Part shown: positions 48,194 to 58,944 of the stretch, in pieces
Numbering within the stretch: the first letter of the stretch is position 1
How the letters are laid out: each line of letters begins with the position of its first letter
Assembly: GCA_003053925.1 (NCBI GenBank)
Contig: QBKD01000001.1
Location: 868,001-932,000, forward strand
Reading direction: 5' to 3'
From: Microbacteriaceae bacterium MWH-Ta3
GTDB lineage: Bacteria; Actinomycetota; Actinomycetes; Actinomycetales; Microbacteriaceae
DNA length: 64,000 nt
Notes under the pieces: model-generated
Seen by the model: only the letters and a program-made list of their open reading frames with translations
Database searches by the model: none
Told to the model about the DNA's origin: nothing
Made by a program: the position numbers and the translations under genes

Positions 48194-48712
48194 ATGCCTA
48201 AGCCCGCAAAGGGACCCCGCCTCGGAGGCGGCCCCGCACACGAGCGTCTGCTGCTTGCAAACCTTGCCGTAGCACTCTTCACCCACAAGTCGATCCAGAC
48301 GACCGAGACCAAGGCAAAGCGCCTGCGTCCCGTCGCCGAGCGTCTTGTCACCTTCGCAAAGCGCGGAGACCTGCACGCTCGTCGTCGCGTTCTCGCTGTG
48401 CTGCGCAACAAGGATGCAACTCACGAACTCTTCGCCGAGATTGCTCCTCTCGTTGCACTGCGTGAGGGTGGTTACACTCGCATCATCAAGACTGGCTACC
48501 GCAAGGGCGACAACGCTCCCATGGCAGTAATCGAACTGTGCCTCGAGCCCGTCAACCCCAAGCCCAAGGCGAAGAAGGCCGCAGCACCTGCTGCTGCACC
48601 CGTCGCCTCGGCTGCACCGGTTGCCGAAGAGCCCGAAGTTGTTGCAGAAGAGGTCGTCGACGCTCCCGTAGCCGAGGTCACCGAGGCAGCAGCCGAGGAA
48701 AAGGCCGAATAA
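48194..48712 (+). CDS. rplQ: 50S ribosomal protein L17 with acidic Ala-rich tail
   Basis: The first 120 residues are standard L17 ([20 protein letters not shown]). A C-terminal tail of about 50 residues is rich in Ala, Glu, Pro and Val, giving 172 residues in total. AGGAGAA lies upstream of ATG 48194. Confidence 0.97.
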   Translation: MPKPAKGPRLGGGPAHERLLLANLAVALFTHKSIQTTETKAKRLRPVAERLVTFAKRGDLHARRRVLAVLRNKDATHELFAEIAPLVALREGGYTRIIKTGYRKGDNAPMAVIELCLEPVNPKPKAKKAAAPAAAPVASAAPVAEEPEVVAEEVVDAPVAEVTEAAAEEKAE

Positions 48713-48730
48713 GCACTTCGCTTTTCTCTC

Positions 48731-48760
48731 GAAGGCCCAGGGTTCGCCCTGGGCCTTCGT
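48731..48760 (+). terminator. rplQ terminator
   Basis: A 12-bp perfect stem GAAGGCCCAGGG/CCCTGGGCCTTC with a TTCG tetraloop, 18 bp after rplQ. Confidence 0.85.
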
Positions 48761-48783
48761 CGTTCCTGTGGCAGAATTTCGGG

Positions 48784-49590
48784 GTGAGGCTTCGACTCGA
48801 TATTGCCTATGACGGCACCGATTTTGATGGCTGGGGAACCCAGCCGAATCGACGCACCGTCCAGGGCGTGCTCGAGAACGCACTGGCGACTATTCTGCGC
48901 CGCGAAGAGTCCGAGGTGCGCCTCGTAGTCGCGGGACGCACGGATGCGGGCGTTCACGCGACGGGCCAGGTCGCGCACATGGAGTGCCCCGACGGAATGA
49001 CGCCCGAGCGACTGTTTCATCGCCTCCGGTCGTTCCTCAGCGCCGGCGATGTGATCGTGAAATCGGTCACCGTCGCTCCCGAGGGATTCGATGCGCGATT
49101 CTCGGCGATTTACCGTCGCTATGAATATCGAGTTGCCGACGCCGATACTCCGCAAGATCCGCGCGCCCGTCGATACACCTGGCGCGTGAAAGAGCGACTG
49201 GACCTCGATTCCATGAACGAGGCCGCAACCTCACTTCTGGGTCTACGCGACTGGACCACCTACTGTCGACCGCGTGACAACGCCACCCGTGTGCGCGAAT
49301 TGCAGGAATTCTCGTGGCGACGCGACGAGGCGGGTGTCCTCGTTGCGACGGTGCAGGCGGATGCATTCTGCCATTCCATGGTGCGGAACCTGGTGGGAAT
49401 GTGCGTTGCCGTCGGGCGGGGGCGTCTGGTGCCGACCGATGCCGTGCGATTGTTGGAGGCAAAAGAGCGCACGAGTGCCTTCATCGTGGCGCGTGCCACC
49501 GGGCTGACATTCGTTGAAGTTGGCTATCCCGATGCCGCCGAAATGGGGATTCGAGCCGAAGAAACCCGTGCCCGCCGAGCGCTGGTTTGA
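48784..49590 (+). CDS. truA: tRNA pseudouridine(38-40) synthase TruA
   Basis: A 268-residue enzyme that isomerises uridines in the tRNA anticodon arm. The motif VAGRTDAGVHATGQV holds the catalytic aspartate, and RLDIAYDGTDFDGWGTQP opens the protein. GTG 48784 lies 6 nt after CAGAAT (48772-48777) with no Shine-Dalgarno, so it is likely leaderless; the frame is open upstream only as a shadow of rplQ. Confidence 0.95.
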   Translation: MRLRLDIAYDGTDFDGWGTQPNRRTVQGVLENALATILRREESEVRLVVAGRTDAGVHATGQVAHMECPDGMTPERLFHRLRSFLSAGDVIVKSVTVAPEGFDARFSAIYRRYEYRVADADTPQDPRARRYTWRVKERLDLDSMNEAATSLLGLRDWTTYCRPRDNATRVRELQEFSWRRDEAGVLVATVQADAFCHSMVRNLVGMCVAVGRGRLVPTDAVRLLEAKERTSAFIVARATGLTFVEVGYPDAAEMGIRAEETRARRALV

Positions 49591-49727
49591 CCCAAGTCTC
49601 AAACGCCGCTATTCTTGAACCTTGGTGCCTCGAAGAGGCATCTAGTTGAGCCCTCCATCGGGAATTCCTTCGGGAAAACCCACCGGAGTGGGATTCACGA
49701 ACAACTCGACCAGAAAGCGCTACTACT

Positions 49728-50174
49728 GTGACGCGTACATTTTCACCGAAGCCCGCTGACGTACAGCGGGAGTGGCTCATCATTGACGCCGCCGATGTGG
49801 TTCTTGGCCGTCTGGCCAGCCACGCTGCTGCTCTCCTTCGCGGAAAGCACAAGCCCACCTTCGCCCAGCACATGGACATGGGTGACTTCGTCATCATCAT
49901 CAACGCCGAGAAGGTCGCACTGACCGGATCGAAGTTGTCGCAGAAGATGGCATACCGCCACTCGGGTTACCCGGGCGGACTCAAGGCCGTTGCCTACTCG
50001 GAGCTTCTCGAGAAGAACCCCGTTGGCGCTGTCGAGAAGGCCATCCGTGGCATGCTCCCCAAGAACTCGCTGGGCCGCGACCAGTTCCGCAAGCTCAAGG
50101 TGTACAAGGGTGCCGAGCACCCTCACGCCGCGCAGCAGCCCACCGTGTACACGCTCAACCAGGTCGCCCAGTAA
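49728..50174 (+). CDS. rplM: 50S ribosomal protein L13
   Basis: A 148-residue protein; [20 protein letters not shown] and [20 protein letters not shown] are characteristic. GTG 49728 follows a 137-nt gap without a gene, probably promoter plus leader. It forms the usual pair with rpsI. Confidence 0.97.
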   Translation: MTRTFSPKPADVQREWLIIDAADVVLGRLASHAAALLRGKHKPTFAQHMDMGDFVIIINAEKVALTGSKLSQKMAYRHSGYPGGLKAVAYSELLEKNPVGAVEKAIRGMLPKNSLGRDQFRKLKVYKGAEHPHAAQQPTVYTLNQVAQ

Positions 50175-50197
50175 GCGCATAGCGAAGGATTAGAACA

Positions 50198-50668
50198 TTG
50201 GCAAAGATTAGCGAATCAGTCGAGGCCCCCGTGGCTTCGGCAGCACCCGCAGCCGCAGCTGCTCCCCGCCTCGCGCTGAGCGTGTCGGGTCAGGCAGTTG
50301 GCCGCCGCAAGGAAGCCATCGCCCGCGTCCGCCTCGTTCCCGGTTCGGGCACGATCACGGTCAACGGCCGCACCCTCGAGGACTACTTCCCCAACAAGCT
50401 GCACCAGCAGCTGATCAACGACCCCTTCACGGTTCTCGGCCTCGCCGGTAGCTACGACGTCGTTGCTCGTATTTCGGGTGGTGGCCCCTCGGGTCAGGCT
50501 GGCGCACTGCGTCTGGGCATCGCCCGCGCGCTGAACGGCATTGACGAAGAGAACAACCGTCCCTCGCTGAAGAAGGCCGGCTTCCTTACGCGTGACGCAC
50601 GCATCAAGGAGCGCAAGAAGGCTGGTCTCAAGAAGGCCCGCAAGGCTCCTCAGTACTCGAAGCGCTAA
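50198..50668 (+). CDS. rpsI: 30S ribosomal protein S9
   Basis: A 156-residue protein: an Ala/Pro-rich N-terminal tail of about 25 residues, then [19 protein letters not shown], and the C-terminal KAPQYSKR whose terminal arginine reaches the P-site tRNA. TTG 50198 with GAAGGA upstream is the start. Confidence 0.97.
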   Translation: MAKISESVEAPVASAAPAAAAAPRLALSVSGQAVGRRKEAIARVRLVPGSGTITVNGRTLEDYFPNKLHQQLINDPFTVLGLAGSYDVVARISGGGPSGQAGALRLGIARALNGIDEENNRPSLKKAGFLTRDARIKERKKAGLKKARKAPQYSKR

Positions 50669-50682
50669 CCAGCGTTACGGCC

Positions 50683-52044
50683 ATGGCTCGACTTTTCGGG
50701 ACCGACGGTGTGCGGGGGCTTGCGAATCGCGAGCTCACCGCCGACCTGGCCTTGCACCTCGCTCAGGCTGCCGCCCATGTGTTAACACAGGGGCGGCATG
50801 CCGACGAGGTTCGGGCCGAAGGACGTCGTCCGCGGGCCATCGTCGCTCGGGATCCCCGGATCTCGGGAGAATTCTTGACAGCGGCCGTTTCGGCGGGTCT
50901 GGCAAGTTCGGGCATCGATGTTCTCGATGCCGGTGTGCTTCCGACCCCCGCGGCCGCTTTTCTCGTGGGCGATATTCACGCCGACTTCGGGGTCATGCTG
51001 TCGGCATCGCACAACCCCGCGCCGGATAATGGCATCAAATTTTTCTCGTTCGGCGGCACGAAACTTCCTGACGACGTCGAGGATCGCATCGAACAGGATC
51101 TCGAGGGTGAGCGCCTGTTGCCCACTGGCGCTGATGTTGGTCGTATCCGTCGATTCGCCGATGCGGAAGACCGCTACGTCATTCACTTGTTGTCCACCCT
51201 CGATGTCTCGTTGGCTGGCCTGCACGTCGTTATCGATTGTGCCCACGGTGCCGCCGCAGGAATCTCGCCGCGCGTCTTTGCCGATGCGGGAGCCACCATT
51301 ACGGTCATCGGCAGCGATCCGGATGGCATGAACATCAACGACGGCGTGGGGTCGACCCACCTAGAGCTTCTGCAGGAAACGGTCATCGCGACCGGCGCTG
51401 ACCTGGGTATCGCCCACGACGGCGACGCCGACCGTTGCCTGGCCGTGGATGCGCAGGGCAACGTCATCGATGGCGACCAGATCATGGCGATCCTCGCGGT
51501 CTCTTTGAACCGCCGCGGACTTCTCAAGGATTCAACCTTGGTCGCGACCGTCATGAGTAACCTCGGTCTGCACCGCGCCATGAAGGCCAACGGAATCACC
51601 GTGCGTCAAACCGCCGTGGGCGACCGCTATGTGCTGGAAGACCTTGCCTCGGGCGGTTACACGCTGGGTGGCGAACAATCGGGGCACGTGATTTTCTCGG
51701 ACTATGCCACGACGGGTGACGGAATTTTGACGGGTCTGCACATCGCGGCGGAGATGGCGCGCACGGGGTCGACCCTGGCTGAGCTCGCGGCTGTCATGAC
51801 GGCAATGCCGCAGGTTCTCATCAACGTTCGAGGTGTGGACCGCTCGCGACTGAACGGTGACGAGGTCATCGCCGCGGCGGTTGTCGCTGAAGAGGCAGCA
51901 CTGGGTGATTCCGGTCGAGTCTTGTTGCGCCCGTCCGGCACAGAACCAATGGTGCGTGTCATGGTCGAAGCCGTTGACGAGGAAACGGCAACGGCCGTCG
52001 CGGACCGCCTTGTCGCGCTGGTGCGTTCGCGTCTCGCTGTCTAA
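50683..52044 (+). CDS. glmM: phosphoglucosamine mutase GlmM
   Basis: Converts glucosamine-6-phosphate to glucosamine-1-phosphate for UDP-GlcNAc and peptidoglycan. The 453-residue enzyme starts [14 protein letters not shown] and has the phosphoserine loop [15 protein letters not shown], the metal loop DGDADR and a C-terminal [14 protein letters not shown]. It lies 14 bp after rpsI, possibly cotranscribed, and near glmS. Confidence 0.97.
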   Translation: MARLFGTDGVRGLANRELTADLALHLAQAAAHVLTQGRHADEVRAEGRRPRAIVARDPRISGEFLTAAVSAGLASSGIDVLDAGVLPTPAAAFLVGDIHADFGVMLSASHNPAPDNGIKFFSFGGTKLPDDVEDRIEQDLEGERLLPTGADVGRIRRFADAEDRYVIHLLSTLDVSLAGLHVVIDCAHGAAAGISPRVFADAGATITVIGSDPDGMNINDGVGSTHLELLQETVIATGADLGIAHDGDADRCLAVDAQGNVIDGDQIMAILAVSLNRRGLLKDSTLVATVMSNLGLHRAMKANGITVRQTAVGDRYVLEDLASGGYTLGGEQSGHVIFSDYATTGDGILTGLHIAAEMARTGSTLAELAAVMTAMPQVLINVRGVDRSRLNGDEVIAAAVVAEEAALGDSGRVLLRPSGTEPMVRVMVEAVDEETATAVADRLVALVRSRLAV

Positions 52045-52098
52045 ATTCGCACGTTCATGTGACGGCGCAACGCCGCCATCTTGTGCCGTGCTCGGCGT

Positions 52099-53037
52099 CT
52101 AGATCTTGCGTAACAACACGGTAGACACCGTGTGATCGGCGCCCTTGCGCAGAATCAACTGTGCCCGCGGACGAGTCGGTGCAATGTTTTCGACAAGGTT
52201 TGGTTCATTCACCGATTTCCAAATGGCCGTTGCCTCGGCGATTGCCTCGCTGCGCGACAGTGCCGCGTACTTGTGGAAGTGCGAACGAGGGTCGGCAAAG
52301 GCGCCGGTCTGGAGTGCCAGGAAGCGTTCCACGTACCACTTTTCAATATCCGCGGTGCGGGCGTCGACGTACACGGTGAAGTCAAAAAGATCACTGACAG
52401 CCAGCGCTGCTCCACCGCGCGGTGGCTGCAGGACATTGAGGCCCTCGATAATCAGGATGTCGGGGCGTTCCACCGTGACGTATTCGCCGGGGATGATGTC
52501 GTATTCCATGTGCGAATACACGGGCGCCTTCACCGAAGCCGCACCAGACTTCACTTGGGTGACAAATCGCAGCAGAGACCGGCGGTCGTAGCTTTCGGGG
52601 AAACCCTTACGGTGCAGTATGCCGCGACGTTCCAGTTCGTCGTTGGGGAACAAGAAGCCGTCGGTCGTGACGAGCGCAACGGTTGGCGTCTCACTAAAGC
52701 GCGAGAGAAGTTCCTGTAGTACTCGCGAGATGGTGGATTTGCCCACGGCGACACTGCCCGCGACTCCCACAATGAACGGGGTGGGAGCCTGATGTGACGC
52801 CAGGAATTCCGAGGTCGAGGAGTGGGTGCGGCGGGCGCCAAGCGCATACAGTGCGATGAGTCGGCTCAGTGGCATGTAGACGCTCTGGACTTCGTCGAGG
52901 TCGAGGGCGTCGCCCAGGCCGCGCAGTCGCTCGAGGTCGGCGGTCTCGAGCGGCGACGGGGTGGTCGGGGCCAACTGCGCCCAACGATGGCGCGGAATCT
53001 CGGTGAACGGGGTCAGCCCGAGTGCATCGTCAGCCAT
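52099..53037 (-). CDS. coaA: type I pantothenate kinase CoaA
   Basis: Phosphorylates pantothenate, the first step to coenzyme A. The 312-residue protein has the P loop [17 protein letters not shown] and [23 protein letters not shown] 53037 follows TATGCT (53044-53049, minus strand) by 6 nt, without a Shine-Dalgarno. It is divergent from glmS and convergent with glmM. Confidence 0.95.
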   Translation of the reverse strand: MADDALGLTPFTEIPRHRWAQLAPTTPSPLETADLERLRGLGDALDLDEVQSVYMPLSRLIALYALGARRTHSSTSEFLASHQAPTPFIVGVAGSVAVGKSTISRVLQELLSRFSETPTVALVTTDGFLFPNDELERRGILHRKGFPESYDRRSLLRFVTQVKSGAASVKAPVYSHMEYDIIPGEYVTVERPDILIIEGLNVLQPPRGGAALAVSDLFDFTVYVDARTADIEKWYVERFLALQTGAFADPRSHFHKYAALSRSEAIAEATAIWKSVNEPNLVENIAPTRPRAQLILRKGADHTVSTVLLRKI

Positions 53038-53043
53038 CCGCCC

Positions 53044-53085
53044 AGCATAGTGTTTGCGGGATTAGCGGGGCGCGTCGCTTACAAT
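53044..53085. promoter_or_regulatory. overlapping divergent promoters of coaA and glmS
   Basis: The 55-bp gap carries TATGCT on the minus strand (53049-53044) for coaA and TACAAT on the plus strand (53080-53085) for glmS. Each lies 6-7 nt before its start codon, so the -35 regions overlap. Confidence 0.6.
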
Positions 53086-53092
53086 TGACACC

Positions 53093-54928
53093 ATGTGTGG
53101 AATCGTTGGATATGTCGGCCCTCGGGGCTCCGCCGCTGTACTTTTGGGTGGATTGGGGCGTCTGGAATACCGAGGCTATGACTCGGCCGGCATCGCCGTC
53201 ATTTCGGACACCCTCGACCTGCGTAAGCGCGCGGGAAAGCTCGTGGCATTGCGCGACGAGCTCGAATCGAACCCGATCGTGGACGGCCACACGGGTATCG
53301 GTCACACGCGCTGGGCAACCCACGGTGCTCCGAACGATGTCAACGCACACCCGCATTTGGCCGACGGTGGCAAGCTCGCCCTGATTCACAACGGCATCAT
53401 CGAAAACTTTGCCGAACTGAAGGCCGAACTTCTGGCCGAGGGCGTCGAATTCCTGTCCGAAACCGATTCCGAGGTCGCTGCTCACCTCGTTGCCCGCGAA
53501 TATCGCGAGTGCGGCAACCTCACCGAGGCGCTGCGCCGGGTGGTGAGCCGCCTGCACGGTGCATTCACGCTTCTGGTCGTCCACGAGGACGCCCCCAACG
53601 TTGTCGTCGGCGCTCGCCGCAATTCGCCCCTGGTCATCGGTCTGGGCGAGGGCGAAAACTTCTTGGGCAGCGACGTCGCGGCCTTCATTGAATACACGCG
53701 CAATGCACTGGCGATCGGCCAAGACCAGTTGGTCACCATCACGCCGACCAGCGTCGATGTTATTGATTTCGACGGCAACCCCGTCACTCCCGAACCCTTC
53801 GAGGTCACGTGGGACGCATCCGCCGCCGAAAAGGGCGGTTGGTCGTCGTTCATGGCGAAGGAAATTTCCGAAGAACCCCAGGCTGTGGCGGACACTCTGC
53901 GCGGACGCTTGGTCGACGGTCGCGTCGAGCTCTCGGACCTTAATCCCGCTCTGCTGTCGGGCATTGACCGCGTTGTCATTATCGGTTGCGGTACTGCAGC
54001 ATACGCGGGCATGGTGGGCAAGTATGCAATTGAGCAGTGGGCGCGCATTCCGGTCGATGTCGAACTGTCACACGAGTTCCGTTACCGCGACCCCGTCGTC
54101 AACGACCGCACACTTGTGGTCTCGGTCAGCCAGTCTGGCGAGACTATGGACACGTTAATGGCCGTGAAGTATGCGGGTGAAGTCGGTTGCCGCACCTTGT
54201 CTATTTGTAACACCCAGGGTGCGACGATTCCGCGTGAATCGGATGGCGTGATTTACACGCACGCTGGCCCCGAGGTTGCCGTGGCCTCGACCAAGGCATT
54301 CTTGGCGCAGGTCACCGCACTCTATCTATTGGGTCTGGCCATCGCACAGGAAAACGGCAACATTTCCGACACGGTTCTTGCCGACATGGTGCGCGATCTT
54401 GCGGCTACGCCCGATCAGCTGAAGACGGTCATCGAGCACTCCGAGCGCATCGAAACCATGGCGAAGTGGATGGCGGACACCCGCGCCGTGCTGTTGCTGG
54501 GTCGTCACGTGGGATACCCCGTGGCGCTCGAGGGTGCACTGAAGCTGAAGGAATTGGCCTACATCCACGCCGAGGGATTTGCTGCCGGAGAACTGAAGCA
54601 CGGTCCGATCGCCCTGATCGAGCCCGGACAGATTGTGTTCGTCATTGTGCCGAGCCCGCGCGACCCGAATTCGTTGAACGCAAAGGTCGTCTCGAACATT
54701 CAGGAGATCCGTGCCCGCGGTGCGCGCGTCATTGCGATTGCCGAACAGGGCGATGCGGGCGTACTACCTTACGCGGATGAGGTCATCCCCATCCCGCTGG
54801 CAAACCCCCTCATCGAGCCGATGCTGGCGGTTGTGCCGTTGCACATTTTTGCCATGGAACTTGCGAGCGCCAAGGGGCTGGACGTCGACCAGCCGCGAAA
54901 CCTCGCGAAGTCCGTCACGGTCGAGTAA
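53093..54928 (+). CDS. glmS: glutamine--fructose-6-phosphate aminotransferase GlmS
   Basis: Makes glucosamine-6-phosphate from fructose-6-phosphate and glutamine. The 611-residue enzyme starts MCGIVGYVGPRG, giving the N-terminal catalytic cysteine after Met removal; two SIS domains follow (SVSQSGETMDT, STKAFLAQV) and the end is LAKSVTVE. ATG 53093 is 7 nt after TACAAT and has no Shine-Dalgarno. No glmS ribozyme or leader is possible in such a short upstream region. Confidence 0.97.
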   Translation: MCGIVGYVGPRGSAAVLLGGLGRLEYRGYDSAGIAVISDTLDLRKRAGKLVALRDELESNPIVDGHTGIGHTRWATHGAPNDVNAHPHLADGGKLALIHNGIIENFAELKAELLAEGVEFLSETDSEVAAHLVAREYRECGNLTEALRRVVSRLHGAFTLLVVHEDAPNVVVGARRNSPLVIGLGEGENFLGSDVAAFIEYTRNALAIGQDQLVTITPTSVDVIDFDGNPVTPEPFEVTWDASAAEKGGWSSFMAKEISEEPQAVADTLRGRLVDGRVELSDLNPALLSGIDRVVIIGCGTAAYAGMVGKYAIEQWARIPVDVELSHEFRYRDPVVNDRTLVVSVSQSGETMDTLMAVKYAGEVGCRTLSICNTQGATIPRESDGVIYTHAGPEVAVASTKAFLAQVTALYLLGLAIAQENGNISDTVLADMVRDLAATPDQLKTVIEHSERIETMAKWMADTRAVLLLGRHVGYPVALEGALKLKELAYIHAEGFAAGELKHGPIALIEPGQIVFVIVPSPRDPNSLNAKVVSNIQEIRARGARVIAIAEQGDAGVLPYADEVIPIPLANPLIEPMLAVVPLHIFAMELASAKGLDVDQPRNLAKSVTVE

Positions 54929-54931
54929 ATC

Positions 54932-55285
54932 GTGCCCATCGTCGGGCACGGCATCGATGTCGTGGACATCACGCGTTTCGAGCACACCCTCGAGCACACG
55001 CCCAACCTGATGATCCGCTTGTTTACCGACGCCGAGGCGGAACTGCCGATCGCGTCACGTGCCGCGCGCTTCGCGGCCAAAGAGGCGCTGATTAAGGCCT
55101 TGGGTGATTCCGATGGTGTTCGCTGGCGTGACATTGACATTCCGCGCACGGGGGAGCGACCCGAGTTTGTCCTGTCGGGCGCAATCGCTGAGCGCATCGA
55201 GCGCGCGGGAATTCGGCTGCATTTGTCGATGTCGCACGATGGCGGAATCGCGACGGCCAGCGTGATCGCCGAGGTGACCGCATGA
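54932..55285 (+). CDS. acpS: holo-[acyl-carrier-protein] synthase AcpS
   Basis: Transfers phosphopantetheine to acyl carrier protein. The 117-residue protein has GHGIDVVDITRFEH and ARFAAKEALIKALG with the conserved metal-binding residues. GTG 54932 lies 3 bp after glmS, and the end overlaps alr by 4 bp. Confidence 0.93.
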   Translation: MPIVGHGIDVVDITRFEHTLEHTPNLMIRLFTDAEAELPIASRAARFAAKEALIKALGDSDGVRWRDIDIPRTGERPEFVLSGAIAERIERAGIRLHLSMSHDGGIATASVIAEVTA

Positions 55286-56376
55286 TGCCGTTGCGACGCG
55301 CGCTGGTGGACAGCGACGCCATTTCCGCAAACGTGGCGCACCTGCGCACGCTGGCGCCGGCCGTGCACACGATGGTTGTGGTCAAGGCCGATGGCTACGG
55401 CCACGGTGCGGTTCGTGCGGCTCGCGCCGCACTAGCGGGAGGCGCAACCTGGCTGGGAGTCGCCGATATCGCCGAGGCGCTCGAGCTGCGCGCGGGTGGA
55501 ATCACGGCGCCGGTGCTCGCGTGGTTGCATGCGCCCGCCGAAGATTTTCGTGCAGCCTGTGCAGCCAACATCACCATTGGTGTGTCGCGCATCGAGCAGC
55601 TCGAGGCCCTTGCCGCCATTGGCGGTGCCACGGTGCACCTCAAGGTCGATACCGGATTGGGCCGAAATGGTGTGGGTGCGCAGGAACGCGATGCGCTGTT
55701 CGCTCGTGCGGCGCAGTTGCATCACGCGCGCGTGATCACTCTGGAAGGCGTGATGTCTCACGTGGCAGGAACGTCGCGCGCATCCGACATGGCGCAGGGT
55801 GACGACTTTCTTGTGGCAATGGCCGAATTGCGCGAACACGGAGTCGAGCCCGAACTGCGCCACCTCACGGCGAGTGCGGCCTCAATTCTGCACGAATCGT
55901 TGCGCGGCACGATGGTGCGATTTGGTATTGCTGCGTACGGCATTGCGCCCAGCCCCGAACTGACGGATATCGGCGTACGACCCGCGATGCGCCTCGAAAC
56001 CGAGATTGCCCTAACCAAACGTCTGCGCGCAGGCGACGGCGTGTCCTACGACCACACGTGGCAGGCTGAGGCTGACACCACCGTGGCTCTGGTGCCGTTG
56101 GGATACGCGGATGGCGTTCCGCGCCAGTCGAGCGGGAACGGCTGGGTCGAGATTACCGGCGTGCGGTACCCCGTGGTGGGTCGTGTGGCTATGGACCAGA
56201 TTGTGGTGAACGTCGGTGACGACGATATTCGTGTGGGCGACCGAGTGGCTCTGTGGGGCGATCCTGCCGACGGCACGCCCTCGGCGGCCGAATGGGCGGC
56301 GTGGTCCGACACCATCGGCTATGACGTGGTGACCGGCTTGGGGCGACGCGTGGCGAGGCTCGAATGGCAACGTTGA
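55282..56376 (+). CDS. alr: alanine racemase
   Basis: Interconverts L- and D-alanine for peptidoglycan. The 364-residue PLP enzyme has VVKADGYGHGAVRAARAAL with the PLP lysine, and later GYADGVPR and VGRVAMDQIVVNVGD. Two tandem ATG codons (55282, 55285) compete as start. The 3' end overlaps tsaE by 13 bp. Confidence 0.96.
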   Translation: MMPLRRALVDSDAISANVAHLRTLAPAVHTMVVVKADGYGHGAVRAARAALAGGATWLGVADIAEALELRAGGITAPVLAWLHAPAEDFRAACAANITIGVSRIEQLEALAAIGGATVHLKVDTGLGRNGVGAQERDALFARAAQLHHARVITLEGVMSHVAGTSRASDMAQGDDFLVAMAELREHGVEPELRHLTASAASILHESLRGTMVRFGIAAYGIAPSPELTDIGVRPAMRLETEIALTKRLRAGDGVSYDHTWQAEADTTVALVPLGYADGVPRQSSGNGWVEITGVRYPVVGRVAMDQIVVNVGDDDIRVGDRVALWGDPADGTPSAAEWAAWSDTIGYDVVTGLGRRVARLEWQR

Positions 56377-56822
56377 CCATAGGTTCCCCCGAGGCCATGG
56401 AAGCGTTCGGTGGCCGAATTGGCTCGGCACTGCGCGCGGGCGATGTGGTGTGCCTCACGGGAAATTTGGGTGCGGGGAAGACAACGTTGACCCGAGGCAT
56501 CGGAGTTGCGTTGCACGTGCGCGGCACGGTTGCCAGCCCCACCTTTGTGGTCGCCCGAACCCACCCCAGCGAGTCGGGCGTTCCGCTGATTCACGTGGAC
56601 GCCTATCGTCTGGGCGGCGTGGACGAACTGGACGACCTCGACCTGGATTGGGATCGGTCGATCACGGTCGTTGAATGGGGCGAAGACATGGTGGGGAAGC
56701 TGGTCGACTCGTGGCTGCACATCGTCATTGACCGGTCCAGCCAGGCCGACGAAAATGTCCGCACGGTCACGGTGACGGGACACGGAGACCGATGGGGCAA
56801 TCTGGAATGGGTGACCGCATGA
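56364..56822 (+). CDS. tsaE: tRNA t6A ATPase TsaE
   Basis: ATPase of the threonylcarbamoyladenosine (t6A) complex. The 152-residue protein has the P loop GNLGAGKTTLTRG, ASPTFVVART and VEWGEDM. It overlaps alr by 13 bp and tsaB by 4 bp, so the block is translated as a unit. Confidence 0.95.
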   Translation: MATLTIGSPEAMEAFGGRIGSALRAGDVVCLTGNLGAGKTTLTRGIGVALHVRGTVASPTFVVARTHPSESGVPLIHVDAYRLGGVDELDDLDLDWDRSITVVEWGEDMVGKLVDSWLHIVIDRSSQADENVRTVTVTGHGDRWGNLEWVTA

Positions 56823-57430
56823 CCACGATTCTTGCGATTGATACCTCGGCGGGAACGAGTGTCGCGATTGTGCGCGACGGCGAGGTGCTGTCCGAGCATT
56901 CGATCGATGAAATACGCCGCCATGCCGAGGTCGTGGGTGATCTGATTGTGCGCTGCCTGAGCGATGCGGGAATCACGGCCGCGGACATCACCGACGTCGT
57001 TGCGGGTCGAGGCCCGGGGCCTTTCACGGGACTGCGTGTGGGTATTGCCGCCGCCATCGCCTTTGCCGTTGGTCGGACAATTCCCCTGCACGGTGTCGTC
57101 AGCCACGACGCGGTGGCATGGGGTCGTGCCGAGCCGTGTACGGTCGTAACCGATGCGCGCCGCCGCGAAATCGCAGTCAGTAGCTATGCGGCGGGTGGTG
57201 TAGCGCACCGAGTCGCAGGCCCGACCTTGACGACCAACGATGAGCTTGCGACTGTGGCCGACCTGGCGGATTATCCCGAATGTCGCGCCGACACCATTTC
57301 CGCGGCAGCACTTGCGCTGCGCGCCGAGGCGGGATTGCGCCTCGGGATCGATTTCTCTGACCACCGCGCCATTTACCTGCGCGCACCCGATGCCGTGCCC
57401 AGCGCCGGCCCAAAGAAAGTGCTGTCATGA
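56819..57430 (+). CDS. tsaB: t6A synthesis protein TsaB
   Basis: A 203-residue partner and scaffold of TsaD, with an ASKHA fold: LAIDTSAGTSVAIV and GRGPGPFTGLRVGIA. ATG 56819 overlaps tsaE; it overlaps rimI by 4 bp at the other end. Confidence 0.94.
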   Translation: MTTILAIDTSAGTSVAIVRDGEVLSEHSIDEIRRHAEVVGDLIVRCLSDAGITAADITDVVAGRGPGPFTGLRVGIAAAIAFAVGRTIPLHGVVSHDAVAWGRAEPCTVVTDARRREIAVSSYAAGGVAHRVAGPTLTTNDELATVADLADYPECRADTISAAALALRAEAGLRLGIDFSDHRAIYLRAPDAVPSAGPKKVLS

Positions 57431-57882
57431 TTCAGATTCGCCGCGCCAACACCCAAGATTTTGATGCCATCTATGCACTGGAATTGGCCACGTTCCCCGA
57501 GGACTCGTGGTCACGTGCGGCCATCACCGCCGAACTGGCCAGCCCGTACGGCCGATACCTCGTGGCCGAAGACGGCGACACGCTTGTGGGGTACGCGGGT
57601 GCGCAGTTGCTGCCGGGCGCCACGCAGGGAGACATTCAGACCATCGCGGTCGCGGCCGCCTATCGAGGCCAGCACATCGGTGCGCGCCTGTTGGACACTC
57701 TGCTGGATTACACCGAGTCGCAGGGCGCCACCGAGATGATGCTCGAGGTCCGCGCCGACAACCCCGTCGCCCAGGCACTGTACGAATCGCGTGGTTTCAC
57801 GGTGATCGCGGTTCGCGAACGCTACTACCAGCCCAGCGACATCGACGCGCTCATCATGCAGCGGGTGCGTGCCCGTGACTGA
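57427..57882 (+). CDS. rimI: GNAT N-acetyltransferase RimI
   Basis: A 151-residue acetyltransferase with acetyl-CoA loop [20 protein letters not shown] and [13 protein letters not shown] near the C-terminus. The family acetylates the N-terminus of ribosomal protein S18 and other proteins. It is flanked by tsaB and tsaD, a common order, and overlaps tsaD by 14 bp. Confidence 0.92.
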   Translation: MIQIRRANTQDFDAIYALELATFPEDSWSRAAITAELASPYGRYLVAEDGDTLVGYAGAQLLPGATQGDIQTIAVAAAYRGQHIGARLLDTLLDYTESQGATEMMLEVRADNPVAQALYESRGFTVIAVRERYYQPSDIDALIMQRVRARD

Positions 57883-58924
57883 ACCGTTGGTGCTGGGGAT
57901 TGAAACCAGCTGCGATGAAACCGGTGTGGGAATTGTGCGTGGCCGCACGCTCTTGGCGAACGTCATTGCCTCATCCATGGACGAACACGCGGTGTTTGGC
58001 GGAGTAGTTCCCGAGATTGCGGCCCGTGCGCACGTCGAGGCGCTGCAGAGCACTATCGAGCAGGCACTGCACGACGCCGATGTCACGGTCGAGGATCTCG
58101 ATGCCATCGCCGTGACGGCGGGCCCCGGCCTTGCGGGCGCGTTGATGGTGGGCGTGGGCGCGGCAAAGGCGCTCGCGGTTGCCGCCAACAAGCCGTTGTA
58201 CGGTGTCAATCACCTGGTGGGTCACGTGGGTGCGGATGTCTTGCGCGCCGATGGCACCGACATCGAATTACCCACTGTTGCCCTGTTGGTTAGTGGCGGG
58301 CACACATCGCTGCTTGTGGTGCGCGATCTGGTGGACGATGTCCAGATGCTGGGCGAGACGATTGACGATGCCGCGGGAGAAGCCTTTGACAAGGTCGCTC
58401 GCCTGCTGGGCCTTCCGTACCCCGGTGGTCCGCACATCGATCGCGTGGCCGCCGACGGTGACCCCCGCGCCATCGCGTTCCCTCGCGGTCTCACGCTTCC
58501 CAAGGACATGGCAAAGCATCGGTACGACTTCTCGTTTTCCGGGTTGAAGACCTCGGTTGCGCGATTCGTGGAGACCGCACAGGCGGCGGGTCACGACGTG
58601 GACGTTGCGGATGTTGCCGCATCGTTCCGCGAGGCGGTGGCCGATGTTCTGGTGCGCAAGGCCGTCGCGGCCTGCCAGGCATACGACGTTCCGCGGCTGC
58701 TGTTGGGCGGCGGTGTTGCCGCCAATGCGCGCGTGCGCGAGCTCGCCGAGGAGCGCTGTGCGGCTGCCGGCATCGAACTTCGCGTTCCTCCTCTGTCCTT
58801 GTGTACCGACAACGGCGCCATGATCGCTGCACTGGGTGCGCACCTCGTGGCACGGGGGATCGCCCCCAGCGCCCTGGACTTTCCGGTTGACTCGACCCTG
58901 CCGGTTTCGACGGTCCAGGTCTAA
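57869..58924 (+). CDS. tsaD: tRNA t6A transferase TsaD
   Basis: The catalytic subunit that attaches the threonylcarbamoyl group to A37 of ANN-decoding tRNAs. The 351-residue metalloprotein starts [17 protein letters not shown] and has [18 protein letters not shown] with metal-binding histidines and [15 protein letters not shown] 57869 overlaps rimI. Confidence 0.96.
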   Translation: MPVTEPLVLGIETSCDETGVGIVRGRTLLANVIASSMDEHAVFGGVVPEIAARAHVEALQSTIEQALHDADVTVEDLDAIAVTAGPGLAGALMVGVGAAKALAVAANKPLYGVNHLVGHVGADVLRADGTDIELPTVALLVSGGHTSLLVVRDLVDDVQMLGETIDDAAGEAFDKVARLLGLPYPGGPHIDRVAADGDPRAIAFPRGLTLPKDMAKHRYDFSFSGLKTSVARFVETAQAAGHDVDVADVAASFREAVADVLVRKAVAACQAYDVPRLLLGGGVAANARVRELAEERCAAAGIELRVPPLSLCTDNGAMIAALGAHLVARGIAPSALDFPVDSTLPVSTVQV

Positions 58925-58944
58925 GCCGGGGTGCTGCTGGCGGG

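Noticed and set aside
53038-53092. glmS ribozyme upstream of glmS
   Set aside because: Only 55 bp separate coaA and glmS, too short for the ribozyme, and the transcript appears leaderless.
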